A DNA stretch of 64,000 bases from Alicyclobacillus fastidiosus. Lineage in GTDB: Bacteria; Bacillota; Bacilli; Alicyclobacillales; Alicyclobacillaceae. Below the pieces are notes generated by a model that saw nothing but the letters and a program-made list of their open reading frames with translations, ran no database searches and had not been told where the DNA came from. Below, in pieces: positions 44,480 to 53,544 of the stretch (within the stretch, counting starts at the first letter, position 1; every line of letters starts with the position of its first letter). The stretch is taken from positions 124,001-188,000 of the forward strand of contig NZ_CP104067.1 of NCBI RefSeq assembly GCF_026651875.1. The letters run 5' to 3'. The position numbers and the translations under genes are program-made.

Positions 44480-45094
44480 GTGTGGAAGGGCCGTATTGTC
44501 GGAGTGTGGAGTAGAGCAGGAACCATCATTGCGAACCTGTTTTTACTCAATGCGCTGTGGATTATCTGCTCCTTGCCAATTGTTACGATTCCTCCTAGCA
44601 CTGCGGCATTGTTTTCCACAGTGCGCAGTTGGATAGAGGGCGAGGAGGTAGTCATCGGACCCTATTTTTCTAGCTGGAAACGATACCTGAAAAGCAGCTA
44701 CATCGTGGGGATACCGACCTTGTGCATCGCGTTCATCCTGTATTGGGAGTTGGCGTATTACGCAAAAAACCATAGTGATGTTGCGCTGATGATGTTGAGC
44801 GTCTGTATTGGTTTTACCATCGTCTTTATATCGGCTGTCATGCACCTGGGTCCACTGTTAGTCTCTGTCCGCCTCTCATTCTGGGACCTGGCACGATTGG
44901 CGTTTTTCACGGGTATCAAAAACTTCTTTTTGTCTGTTGTAACCGTTTTCCTGGCTTGGGCAATGGTGATTGTGGCCATCGTGACGTCGAAAGTTGCCAT
45001 CGTGATTGGTCTTGTGCCCGCTGCGGCATGGTTGAACTGCTACATCACCTTGAGATGTCTCCGGTTGCGCCAGAAAGAGGTACCCACAATCTGA
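44480..45094 (+). CDS. DUF624 (YesL-type) membrane protein
   Basis: 204-aa membrane protein with four to five helices. The N-terminal WSRAGTIIANLFLLNALWIICSLPIVTIPPSTAA pattern defines the DUF624/YesL family, which is often encoded with sugar ABC importers. Its role is unknown; a regulatory or assembly role at the importer has been guessed. GTG 44480 follows AAGGAGGG. It lies between the LacI gene and the first permease gene. Confidence 0.8.
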   Translation: MWKGRIVGVWSRAGTIIANLFLLNALWIICSLPIVTIPPSTAALFSTVRSWIEGEEVVIGPYFSSWKRYLKSSYIVGIPTLCIAFILYWELAYYAKNHSDVALMMLSVCIGFTIVFISAVMHLGPLLVSVRLSFWDLARLAFFTGIKNFFLSVVTVFLAWAMVIVAIVTSKVAIVIGLVPAAAWLNCYITLRCLRLRQKEVPTI

Positions 45095-45113
45095 CTGAAG
45101 AGTAGGTGGTTTG

Positions 45114-46055
45114 GTGAGTTACTCAAATGAAGCGATGGCTTTAAAGAGGCCAAGAAAGCGGATTCAGGTAAACCGTGCAAGATTGCGGAGAAATCGGATT
45201 ACGGGCTGGTTGTTTATATCTCCATGGGTCATTGGATTTTTGGCCTTCGCGCTATTTCCGTTTCTAGCATCGTTGTATTACAGTTTTACAAACTACGACA
45301 TTATCTCCTCACCACAGTGGATTGGTCTGAAAAATTATTCCAATTTGATGCATGACCCGCTATTCTGGCACTCTCTCTACAATACGTTGTATTACACCAT
45401 CTTCTCGGTACCACTCTCTACGATTGTAGCTCTAGGTATTGCCTTGTTGCTGAATATGAACGTTCGAGGACTAACCATCTATCGCACTGTGTTTTATTTG
45501 CCGGCGATTGTCCCGTTTGTGGCATCTTCCGTGCTTTGGATTTGGTTGTTTAATCCCTCTTTCGGGTTCCTCGATGCGTTGCTGCGTGCGGTTGGGCTCC
45601 CGGCTCCTGGATGGCTCTATTCGGTTCATTGGGTAAAACCGTCGTTGATTCTGATGAGTCTCTGGGGTGTTGGTCAGACCGTTGTGATTTACCTGGCCGG
45701 GTTACAAGGGGTCTCCAAGGATCTATACGAAGCGGCCATCATTGAGGGGGCCAACGCTTGGCAAAGGTCTATCAAAATTACGATTCCGATGATTAGCCCA
45801 GTCATTTTATTCAACGTAATTATGGGACTAATCGGATCATTCCAATTCTTCACACAAGCATACGTCATGACGCAAGGTGGACCAGACAACGCTTCGATGT
45901 TCTTCGCACTCTACTTGTACCAACAGGCGTTCCAGTACTTGCATCTCGGCTATGCCTCAGCAATGGCCTGGTTGCTGTTCGTTCTGATTCTCGTTGTCAC
46001 TGTACTGGTCTACAGAGGCTCTTCCAAATGGGTTTACTACGGCTCAGAACAATAA
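45114..46055 (+). CDS. ABC sugar permease (MelD/MsmF-like)
   Basis: 313-aa membrane subunit with six helices (first at about 30-55, WLFISPWVIGFLAFALFPFL). The coupling motif is YEAAIIEGANAWQRSIKI. GTG 45114 with AGGTGG ahead is a likely start; TTG 45111 directly before it is possible. It works with the permease at 47576 and the lipoprotein at 46146. No ATPase is encoded nearby. Confidence 0.87.
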   Translation: MSYSNEAMALKRPRKRIQVNRARLRRNRITGWLFISPWVIGFLAFALFPFLASLYYSFTNYDIISSPQWIGLKNYSNLMHDPLFWHSLYNTLYYTIFSVPLSTIVALGIALLLNMNVRGLTIYRTVFYLPAIVPFVASSVLWIWLFNPSFGFLDALLRAVGLPAPGWLYSVHWVKPSLILMSLWGVGQTVVIYLAGLQGVSKDLYEAAIIEGANAWQRSIKITIPMISPVILFNVIMGLIGSFQFFTQAYVMTQGGPDNASMFFALYLYQQAFQYLHLGYASAMAWLLFVLILVVTVLVYRGSSKWVYYGSEQ

Positions 46056-46093
46056 TCGTGTGAGCACGGAGATTCGACATGAACTTGGCGACC

Positions 46094-46110
46094 ACTGTGC
46101 CAGGCACAGT
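46094..46110 (+). other. Intercistronic palindrome
   Basis: ACTGTGCC (46094-46101) and GGCACAGT (46103-46110) are perfect complements around one base. In RNA this would be a 7-bp hairpin with a 3-nt loop. It lies 36 bp before the binding-protein gene and could adjust its expression relative to the first permease. Confidence 0.45.
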
Positions 46111-46145
46111 TGAAGCACATACGAATTTTAGGGGGTTACTGAAGC

Positions 46146-47507
46146 ATGGCTATGAAAACGTGGAAATTGAGTACGGGGTTGTTGTCTGTAGTTGTGGTTG
46201 GTGCTAGCACAGTCGTGCAAGGATGTGGAACGGCATCGACCTCTAGTTCGGGCTCGAAAGACACCTCGAGTTCCAGCGGCGGGGTTGTGCAACTCACATA
46301 CTGGAATATGTGGTCAGGAAAATGGGAGCAAGTCGTACAAAAGATGGTCGACCAATTCAATGCCACCCATCCAAACATCCATGTAAATATGCTTGCAGTT
46401 CCCTCAGCAAGTGGGGACCAGAAGCTACTCACGGCCATTGCAGCTGGGGATCCACCAGATGTCTTCACCGAGTGGAACGCTTCCATTGGTGAATTTGCCG
46501 CAAAAGGTGCGGTGATGAACCTAGATCAGTTTATGACCGGCAAATACGCTGGGTTAAAAAATTGGTTCTATCCTTCGGTGACCCAGTTTGGAACCTACAA
46601 TGGCAAGCTTTATGCGATGCCGTGGACCGAAAACACGTACGCTTTGTATTACAACAAGACGATGATGAAGCAGGCTGGACTCAATCCTAACGATCCGCCA
46701 ACGACTCTCGCACAACTGTTCACGGTCCAGAATAAGGAATGGAAGTTTGGCAACGGCGGCGTCGTGACACAGATGGGATTCTACCCTAGTGGAAACTTCG
46801 AACATTTAATGCCGGCCTTCGGCCTAAGCGGTAGCGACCTGTTCACGAACGGGAAATACAATTTGTTAAACACGAAGGCCGAAAATGATATGTCGTATAT
46901 TGCTCAGTTTAAGAAATACCCCTACTCACAAGTCAGCGCATTTACAAGCGGATTGGATTCTGCTGGAGGCGGCTCGACAGATGCATTCGATATTGGTAAG
47001 GAAGGATTTACGATTTCGGGCATGTGGGAGATGGGTCAAATTCAGGCGGATGACCCAAGCTTAAGTTACGGTGTGGAGCCCCTCCCGGTGGGACCAGGAG
47101 GGAACGCGAACTCTACGTGGATCAACGGAAACTACAATATGATTCCGTCGGGCTCGAAACATCCAGAGCAGGCTTTTGAATTCATCTCCTGGCTGGCTGG
47201 CTACGAAAATGCCGCATGGGCTGCAGAAGCTTACCCAACGGGTGGATGGGTTCCGAACTCGCCTGAGATTACCAAGCAACCTGCGTATCAGAAGTGGCTT
47301 TCACAAGACCCGGTGCGCAAACAATTTGTGAATGTCCTCAATAGCCCGAAGTCGACCACAGACCCTGTCACACCTGCAGCGATGTTGTATGAAACACAGC
47401 TTACCAATGCTGAGGACTATGTGTTACAGGGCAAGAAGAGTGTAACGCAAGCTTTGTCGGACTTGCAGAACCAAGCAAACCAAGAACTCCAAAACGATGC
47501 CAAGTAG
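46146..47507 (+). CDS. Alpha-galactoside ABC binding lipoprotein (MelE/MsmE-like)
   Basis: 453-aa family 1 solute-binding protein. The signal peptide ends in STVVQGC, with Cys27 as the lipidation site, followed by a Ser-rich linker. VQLTYWNMWSGKWEQVV starts the mature lobe, and YAMPWTENTYALYYNK and GFTISGMWEMGQIQ are typical ligand-lobe segments. It lies between two permease genes, and a hairpin follows the stop. The sugar is inferred from the two GH4 enzymes downstream. Confidence 0.86.
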   Translation: MAMKTWKLSTGLLSVVVVGASTVVQGCGTASTSSSGSKDTSSSSGGVVQLTYWNMWSGKWEQVVQKMVDQFNATHPNIHVNMLAVPSASGDQKLLTAIAAGDPPDVFTEWNASIGEFAAKGAVMNLDQFMTGKYAGLKNWFYPSVTQFGTYNGKLYAMPWTENTYALYYNKTMMKQAGLNPNDPPTTLAQLFTVQNKEWKFGNGGVVTQMGFYPSGNFEHLMPAFGLSGSDLFTNGKYNLLNTKAENDMSYIAQFKKYPYSQVSAFTSGLDSAGGGSTDAFDIGKEGFTISGMWEMGQIQADDPSLSYGVEPLPVGPGGNANSTWINGNYNMIPSGSKHPEQAFEFISWLAGYENAAWAAEAYPTGGWVPNSPEITKQPAYQKWLSQDPVRKQFVNVLNSPKSTTDPVTPAAMLYETQLTNAEDYVLQGKKSVTQALSDLQNQANQELQNDAK

Positions 47508-47519
47508 TGAGTTGAGGAC

Positions 47520-47541
47520 GGTTGCTCCTTTTGGGGCAGCC
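47520..47541 (+). terminator. Intercistronic hairpin after binding-protein gene
   Basis: GGTTGCTCC (47520-47528) pairs with GGGGCAGCC (47533-47541) with two G-U pairs around TTTT. There is no T-run. It resembles in position the hairpin after the galactan binding-protein gene and probably stabilises the upstream message. Confidence 0.55.
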
Positions 47542-47575
47542 GGAACTTCGAATTGAAAGTTAGGAGGATAGCTCA

Positions 47576-48460
47576 ATGAGTACACAACCCGGGACTATCC
47601 AATTAGGTAGTCAACCTGTCACCCGCAAGCCAAAGGTGAAACGGCACTTAGCCAGTTTCACGAAACATGCGGTTCTCATCTTACTAGGGATTGGGTTTGT
47701 TTTCCCACTGTTCTGGATGATTTCTACTTCGATAAAACCTAGTTTCGAGCAGATGTCATGGCCGCCTGTTTGGATACCGCATCCGTTCGACTGGGCGAAC
47801 TACCCGAGTTCGATGAAGTTTGAACCATTTTTTCACTATATCTTAAATACACTTTACTATTGTGTAGCCACCGTGATTGGGACCGTGTTGTCATGCAGTG
47901 TCGTAGCATATGGATTTGCACGCATTGAATGGCCAGAGCGAGGTTTTCTGTTCTTTCTCATGCTAGCCACAATGATGCTTCCGTTTCAGGTGACGATGAT
48001 TCCGCTGTTTATTCTATTTAAGAACATCGGTTGGGTAGGGTCGTTCAAGCCACTGATCATCCCATCGTTTTTTGGGAATGCCTTTCAGATATTTTTGCTG
48101 AGACAATTCTTTATGACCATCCCTAAATCACTTTCTGAGGCTGCCTACATGGATGGGGCGAGTGAGTTCAAAATATTTTACAAAATCATTCTGCCTTTAG
48201 CGAAGCCAGCGTTGGCCACCGTAGCGCTGTTCCAGTTCATGTATTGCTGGAACGATTTCTTGGGCCCCATTATCTACTTGAACAATTCTTCGCTGTATAC
48301 CATTTCGCTAGGGCTTCAGCAATATGTGAGTTCTTACGGTACACAGTGGGGACTATTGATGGCCGCTTCCACGGTTGCCACGCTGCCCTTAATTATTTTG
48401 TTCTTCCTCACGCAAAGGACGTTCATTGAGGGAATCGCTATCACTGGACTCAAGGGTTGA
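47576..48460 (+). CDS. ABC sugar permease (MelC/MsmG-like)
   Basis: 294-aa membrane subunit with six helices. The coupling motif is LSEAAYMDGASEFKIFYKI, and the C-terminal FFLTQRTFIEGIAITGLKG is typical of MalG-type subunits. The ATG at 47576 follows AGGAGG. It is the last importer gene before the two GH4 genes. Confidence 0.88.
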   Translation: MSTQPGTIQLGSQPVTRKPKVKRHLASFTKHAVLILLGIGFVFPLFWMISTSIKPSFEQMSWPPVWIPHPFDWANYPSSMKFEPFFHYILNTLYYCVATVIGTVLSCSVVAYGFARIEWPERGFLFFLMLATMMLPFQVTMIPLFILFKNIGWVGSFKPLIIPSFFGNAFQIFLLRQFFMTIPKSLSEAAYMDGASEFKIFYKIILPLAKPALATVALFQFMYCWNDFLGPIIYLNNSSLYTISLGLQQYVSSYGTQWGLLMAASTVATLPLIILFFLTQRTFIEGIAITGLKG

Positions 48461-48592
48461 GCTTGAGAATATTTCTCGGGAAAGGATGTGATTGCTCGGT
48501 CCTCCATAAATGAAAGTATCATTCACAAGTGATTGCAGTAATATAGCACCGGTTTCCTAGAGAAGAGAAGTTTACGAGAGGATGGTTTTCGC

Positions 48593-50101
48593 ATGTCGTT
48601 TAAAATTGCGTTCATCGGTGCTGGCAGTATCGGCTTTACGAGAGGTTTGTTACGAGACCTGTTGTCCGTTCCAGAGTTTCATGACATTGAAGTGGCCTTT
48701 ACGGACATCAATCCGCACAATCTCGATATGGTGACACAACTCTGCCAACGGGATATTCGTGAAAACGGATTAGACATAGAAATTTCTTCCACAACGGATC
48801 GGCGAGAGGCACTGAAAGACGCTCGGTACGTATTCGTAGTGGTTCGGATTGGCGGACTTGAGGCATTCCAGTTGGACGTCGATATTCCTCTCAAATATGG
48901 CGTTGACCAGTGTGTGGGTGACACCTTGTGTGCTGGCGGAATCATGTACGGTCAACGGGGCATCGCCGAGATGCTGCAGATATGTAAAGACATCCAGGAG
49001 GTCGCGGAACCAGGGTGCTTGATGCTCAATTACGCCAACCCCATGGCGATGATGACGTGGGCTTGCAACAAGTATGGCGGGGTAAAGACGATTGGCCTCT
49101 GCCACGGCGTACAAGGCGGCCACGAACAAATTGCCAAGGCACTTGGCTTGCCGCAGAACGAAGTGGACATCATTTGTGCGGGCATTAACCACCAAACTTG
49201 GTATATCCAAATTAAGCACAACGGAGAGGACCTTACCGGAAAGCTGTTGGAGGCATTCGAGAATCATCCGGAGTTCAGTCAGACCGAAAAGGTCCGCATC
49301 GACATGCTGAGGCGTTTTGGCTATTACAGCACGGAGTCCAACGGACATTTGAGCGAGTACGTTCCATGGTATCGTAAACGGCCGGAGGAAATCTGCGATT
49401 GGATTGACCTAGGTACTTGGATCAACGGTGAGACAGGTGGGTACTTGCGGGTATGTACCGAGGGGCGTAATTGGTTTGAGACAGACTTCCCGAATTGGAT
49501 GAACGACCCAGCCATGGTTTATTCGCAAGAGACGCGTGGTCGTGAACACGGATCGTATATTATCGAGGGTCTAGAGACCGGCAGAGTGTATCGAGGTCAC
49601 TTTAACGTCGTAAATAACGGCGTCATCTCCAATTTGCCAGACGATGCCATCATTGAGGCGCCTGGTTATGTTGATGGGAATGGGATTAGCATCCCGCACG
49701 TCGGCGACCTACCTCTCGGATGCGCAGCCGTCTGCAATGCGAGTATCTCCGTTCAACGGCTTGCGGTCGAAGCGGCAGTTCATGGGAACGATACGTTACT
49801 TCGACAGGCGATGATGATGGATCCGCTCGTAGGCGCAGTCTGTAATCCACCAGAAATTTGGCAGATGGTAGATGAAATGCTGGTCGCCCAAGAGAAATGG
49901 CTTCCTCAGTACAGTGGGGCAATTCAGAAGGCGAAAGGGCGATTGAGCTCTGGGCAGTTGCTTCCTACCCGTCAGTACGAGGGGGCAGCTAGGCTAAGAG
50001 TGAAAACTGTGGAAGAAATGCAGGCGGATCGGATAGCCGCAAACAAAAATGCAGGCGAGTCCGACAAGGCGCAAGAGCGTCCTGCACTGAATACGCATTA
50101 A
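48593..50101 (+). CDS. GH4 alpha-glycosidase (MelA/LplD-like)
   Basis: 502-aa family GH4 enzyme that works by NAD-dependent oxidation and elimination with a divalent metal. The dinucleotide motif is IAFIGAGSIGFTRG. Metal ligands Cys170 (LCHGVQGG) and His200 (AGINHQTWY) are in the family positions. It is about 70 residues longer than the next enzyme, with a low-complexity charged tail. The expected activity is alpha-galactosidase or alpha-galacturonidase/glucosidase. The island favours alpha-galactosides. The ATG at 48593 follows GAGAGGATGG. Confidence 0.83.
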   Translation: MSFKIAFIGAGSIGFTRGLLRDLLSVPEFHDIEVAFTDINPHNLDMVTQLCQRDIRENGLDIEISSTTDRREALKDARYVFVVVRIGGLEAFQLDVDIPLKYGVDQCVGDTLCAGGIMYGQRGIAEMLQICKDIQEVAEPGCLMLNYANPMAMMTWACNKYGGVKTIGLCHGVQGGHEQIAKALGLPQNEVDIICAGINHQTWYIQIKHNGEDLTGKLLEAFENHPEFSQTEKVRIDMLRRFGYYSTESNGHLSEYVPWYRKRPEEICDWIDLGTWINGETGGYLRVCTEGRNWFETDFPNWMNDPAMVYSQETRGREHGSYIIEGLETGRVYRGHFNVVNNGVISNLPDDAIIEAPGYVDGNGISIPHVGDLPLGCAAVCNASISVQRLAVEAAVHGNDTLLRQAMMMDPLVGAVCNPPEIWQMVDEMLVAQEKWLPQYSGAIQKAKGRLSSGQLLPTRQYEGAARLRVKTVEEMQADRIAANKNAGESDKAQERPALNTH

Positions 50102-50151
50102 TCTTAAAGTTCTGATGGTGTAATAAACTCTTAAGAACGGAGAGGATTTTG

Positions 50152-51450
50152 TTGAACAAGATTACCTTTATCGGTGCTGGGAGCACAGTGTTTGCAAAGA
50201 ACGTGTTGGGGGACAGCATGTTGACCCCGGCGCTTCAGGGCTTCGAATTTGCATTGTACGACATCGATATGGAGCGGCTGCATGATTCCGAAAAGATGTT
50301 GAACAACTTGAAGGAGAGCACCCACAGCCATGTGCATATCAGGGCGTACGAAGACCGCCAGGAGGCACTGCGCGGCGCCAAGTACGTCGTGAACGCGATT
50401 CAGGTCGGAGGATATGATCCCTGTACAATCACCGACTTCGAGATTCCCAAGAAGTACGGATTGCGACAAACGATTGCCGATACAGTCGGCATCGGCGGCA
50501 TCTTCCGCAATCTGCGCACCATTCCTGTGATGCTTGACATCGCCAGAGATATGCAAGAGGTGTGCCCCGACGCTTTATTTTTGAACTACACCAACCCGAT
50601 GGCTGTTTTGACCAACGTGATGAATACTTATGGGGGAATTCGCACGGTCGGGCTATGTCACAGCGTTCAAGTGTGTGTACCCCATCTATTTGAAAATTTA
50701 GGGATGGATCCCACGGGCGTACAATCGAAAATTGCCGGCATCAATCATATGGCCTGGTTGCTCGAGGTCACCAAGGACGGTGAAGATCTTTATCCGGAAA
50801 TTAAGCGGCGTGCACGCGAAAAACAGTTGGAGAAACACGATGATATGGTCCGACTCGAACTCATGTTGCGATTTGGCTATTACGTCACGGAATCCTCCGA
50901 ACACAATGCGGAATACCATCCATACTTTATCAAGAAAAACTATCCGGACCTCATCGAGCGTTTCAATATTCCGCTTGACGAGTATCCAAGACGGTGTGTC
51001 AATCAAATTAACAGATGGAAATCCATGCGGGATGAACTGGTTCAAAATAAGCAATTATCCCATCAACGGACTCATGAGTACGCTTCGTATATTATGGAGG
51101 CTATGGAGACCAACGTTCCGTTTAAAATCGGCGCAAATGTCATGAACACCGGCCTTATCCCGAACTTGCCGCGGGAAGCTTGTGTGGAAGTCCCGTGTCT
51201 CGTCGATTCAAGCGGAGTGACACCTACCTATGTGGGGAATCTTCCGGCACAGTGCGCGGCGCTGAACAGAACCAACATCAACACGCAGTTGCTGACCATC
51301 GAAGCCGCCATCACAGGTAAACGGGAGCACATCTATCACGCGGCAATGCTTGATCCGCACACTTCGGCGGAGCTGTCACTGGACGATATCGTATCTCTCT
51401 GTGACGATTTGATAGACGCCCACGGCAAGTGGTTGCCACAGTACAGGTAA
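50152..51450 (+). CDS. melA: Alpha-galactosidase GH4 (MelA)
   Basis: 432-aa GH4 enzyme, the length of B. subtilis MelA, with the same N-terminus type (NKITFIGAGST). Metal ligands are Cys169 (VGLCHSVQ) and His199 (AGINHMAWL). It hydrolyses melibiose or raffinose-family sugars in the cytosol with NAD and Mn. Two TTG codons stand in tandem. The second (50152) has better spacing from GGAGAGG than 50149. It follows the first GH4 gene by 50 bp and closes the operon. Confidence 0.88.
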   Translation: MNKITFIGAGSTVFAKNVLGDSMLTPALQGFEFALYDIDMERLHDSEKMLNNLKESTHSHVHIRAYEDRQEALRGAKYVVNAIQVGGYDPCTITDFEIPKKYGLRQTIADTVGIGGIFRNLRTIPVMLDIARDMQEVCPDALFLNYTNPMAVLTNVMNTYGGIRTVGLCHSVQVCVPHLFENLGMDPTGVQSKIAGINHMAWLLEVTKDGEDLYPEIKRRAREKQLEKHDDMVRLELMLRFGYYVTESSEHNAEYHPYFIKKNYPDLIERFNIPLDEYPRRCVNQINRWKSMRDELVQNKQLSHQRTHEYASYIMEAMETNVPFKIGANVMNTGLIPNLPREACVEVPCLVDSSGVTPTYVGNLPAQCAALNRTNINTQLLTIEAAITGKREHIYHAAMLDPHTSAELSLDDIVSLCDDLIDAHGKWLPQYR

Positions 51451-51469
51451 ACAAAAACATATCGTCGCC

Positions 51470-51505
51470 GTTGCACGGCCGGGGGATGACCCACGGCCGT
51501 GCAAC
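51470..51505 (+). terminator. Strong hairpin after alpha-galactoside operon
   Basis: A 12-bp perfect G/C-rich stem (51470-51481 with 51494-51505) lies 20 bp after the melA stop. No T-run follows, but no gene on the same strand starts for 150 bp, so it is the likely end of the operon. Confidence 0.6.
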
Positions 51506-51622
51506 CGCGTCTCGAACTCCCACACCAACCGCAAGTAAGCGCTGTCCTCCACAGGTGAACACGTCCGTAGTACAATAAATCAACTCACAGTGAGACTCAG
51601 ACTTGCGAGCGATACGGTGACT

Positions 51623-51639
51623 GACAGGTGAGACCTGTC
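51623..51639 (+). promoter_or_regulatory. Palindrome before pucR-like gene
   Basis: GACAGGT and ACCTGTC are perfect complements around GAG, directly upstream of the AAAGGGAGG ribosome site. It could be an autoregulatory operator or a leader hairpin. Confidence 0.45.
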
Positions 51640-51656
51640 GAAAGGGAGGCGTTCAC

Positions 51657-53387
51657 GTGATTTCTGTGCGAGAATTTGTGGCTTCTCTTGCATATCCAAC
51701 TGAGTTGTTGGCCGGTGGCGCCGGCTGGGACGAGTTATGCCGCGACATCATCTTGTTGAGTGACGAAAAAGTCTGGTTACAAAATACGGAAAACAGTGAA
51801 TTTGCGGACACTTTGGTGTTTGTCAAGGCACACGTGTTCCCTGCGTACTCCTCGACCTTCGACTTACTCCTTCGTTTTTTCCAGCAAGCCGGCGTCGTTG
51901 GGATCGTCTTTCAGGGTGGCAAACGATCCGATTTTTCCAAGGCGACACTCATGCTTGCAGACCATTTAGGCTTACCGCTCGTGTGGATTGACGCCCCCAT
52001 CAATTACTCCGTTTTCGCCCGCCAATTCTATACGATTTTTGTTCAGAGAACCCAACAGGTGCGGCAGCGGATTCGACAGGTGCGGGGGCGATTGGAAGCG
52101 GCGTTTCACGAATCCTTTACGTTGGACGCATGGATGGACACCATCGAGCACGAACTCTTCGTCACGGCGACGCTGCGGCTAACGGATAGGGGACAGCTAG
52201 GGTTGCTTAAAGCAAAGTGGCAATCCCGCGACGGGCGGCGAACCCTTCAGGTTCCGATTCAGGTGCTACACCAAGCGTTCCTCCTTGAGTTGCTCCCACA
52301 CGAGCCATGTCCGTTACTGCACGCGGATGAAGAGCTTTTGTGGATAGAAGAATTTACGGGGGTGCTATCCGCGCAGACCGGCTACTTTCTCCTCGCTGAG
52401 CTTCCTGGGCTTGCGTCGCAAAGCGAGTGGGCCTGTTCCTTTGAGAGTGCACTGTACTACTCGGTATCGCGTTTGCCTGTCATTCGTGCGAACGACTTAG
52501 GGGATCTCACGCGATCCGCCGCTCAGATGCCCGAATTGCATGAGTCATTGTCCGCCCGTCGCCGTCTGGAACTCATTTCTGCAAATCAGGTCCATTCTGT
52601 CGGACTGCTCTGGGTGAGCAGTTCAGGAGACGGAGTCGACCGTCGGCAACGGATTCACCGAATTGCGGACAGGCCTTATGCGTATCGCTCATTTTCACAA
52701 GTTACGTTAAACCTGCGCGAGCAGGCGTTGAGACTTTGCGAAGACTCGCGCTATGCATTTGGGACGCAGTCCGCGTTGACGTCTTGTGTACCGTGGAAAG
52801 ATTGGCGGGATAACGAAGGGGTCGTCTTATTCTGCTTCGGACTTCCACGCAATGGCGTGAATGGCGTAGAGCAGATGGTTCGTGAGTTGATCCACCAATT
52901 GGAGATCCGGTTGCAGACTTCTTTGCGGTCTTATTTTGTTCGAAGAAATGTGGTGGGGATGTCCCACGCAGCCGACCTTCTACAGGTGGCAGGCGCCATG
53001 ACGGAGCGGTCGTACGTCGATTTTTTGAGTGTTTTATCGCAGACGAAATCGGTTCAATTCGCAGACCATAGCGGGGATGTCGTCAACCGCATCCTTCCTG
53101 CTCCAGCAGAGGATTCATCTTATGAGCACGTCCTGCAAGTACTCAAGCCATTGGTTGAGGACAAGGGAAACTTCCCTCTGCTCGAGGCACTAGAGGCGTA
53201 CCTGGAATGTGGAGCCAAGATGCAGGCCGCCGCCGAGAAGCTATACTTACATCGCAACACGTTGCGATACCGCCTGAAGCGCGCGGAAAAGCTTTTGAAC
53301 GTCAGCCTTGATGACGACCAGATTCGGTTTACGTACCAACTAGCTATCCGCACATGGCGCCTGCGAAATCCAAGTCCCCTATCCTGA
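51657..53387 (+). CDS. PucR-family transcription regulator
   Basis: 576-aa regulator. The N-terminal PucR domain covers about 1-125 (ISVREFVASLAYPTELLAGG). A long middle sensor region follows. The C-terminal PucR-type HTH at about 510-570 contains EAYLECGAKMQAAAEKLYLHR and NTLRYRLKRAEKLL. In B. subtilis PucR controls purine and allantoin breakdown. Here the next genes are an NCS1 permease and a hydantoinase group, so a cyclic amide is a likely effector. GTG 51657 follows AAAGGGAGG. Confidence 0.87.
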   Translation: MISVREFVASLAYPTELLAGGAGWDELCRDIILLSDEKVWLQNTENSEFADTLVFVKAHVFPAYSSTFDLLLRFFQQAGVVGIVFQGGKRSDFSKATLMLADHLGLPLVWIDAPINYSVFARQFYTIFVQRTQQVRQRIRQVRGRLEAAFHESFTLDAWMDTIEHELFVTATLRLTDRGQLGLLKAKWQSRDGRRTLQVPIQVLHQAFLLELLPHEPCPLLHADEELLWIEEFTGVLSAQTGYFLLAELPGLASQSEWACSFESALYYSVSRLPVIRANDLGDLTRSAAQMPELHESLSARRRLELISANQVHSVGLLWVSSSGDGVDRRQRIHRIADRPYAYRSFSQVTLNLREQALRLCEDSRYAFGTQSALTSCVPWKDWRDNEGVVLFCFGLPRNGVNGVEQMVRELIHQLEIRLQTSLRSYFVRRNVVGMSHAADLLQVAGAMTERSYVDFLSVLSQTKSVQFADHSGDVVNRILPAPAEDSSYEHVLQVLKPLVEDKGNFPLLEALEAYLECGAKMQAAAEKLYLHRNTLRYRLKRAEKLLNVSLDDDQIRFTYQLAIRTWRLRNPSPLS

Positions 53388-53425
53388 GGATGTTTATGAA
53401 AATACCTCCAAATGTACGGGGAGTT

Positions 53426-53458
53426 TTGTGCGGCGTGCACAATCTCGCCTGTTTTTTT
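53426..53458 (+). terminator. Terminator after pucR-like gene
   Basis: TTGTGC (53426-53431) can pair with GCACAA (53437-53442), or GGCG (53432-53435) with CGCC (53446-53449). A seven-T run follows at 53452-53458. It separates the regulator from the permease gene. Confidence 0.6.
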
Positions 53459-53544
53459 GTTCGTTCTGTAACTATATCCAGAATTCAATGTAAATTACGA
53501 TAAATCAAACGGCAGGACAAAACGTAAAAGAGGAGGAATGAGGC

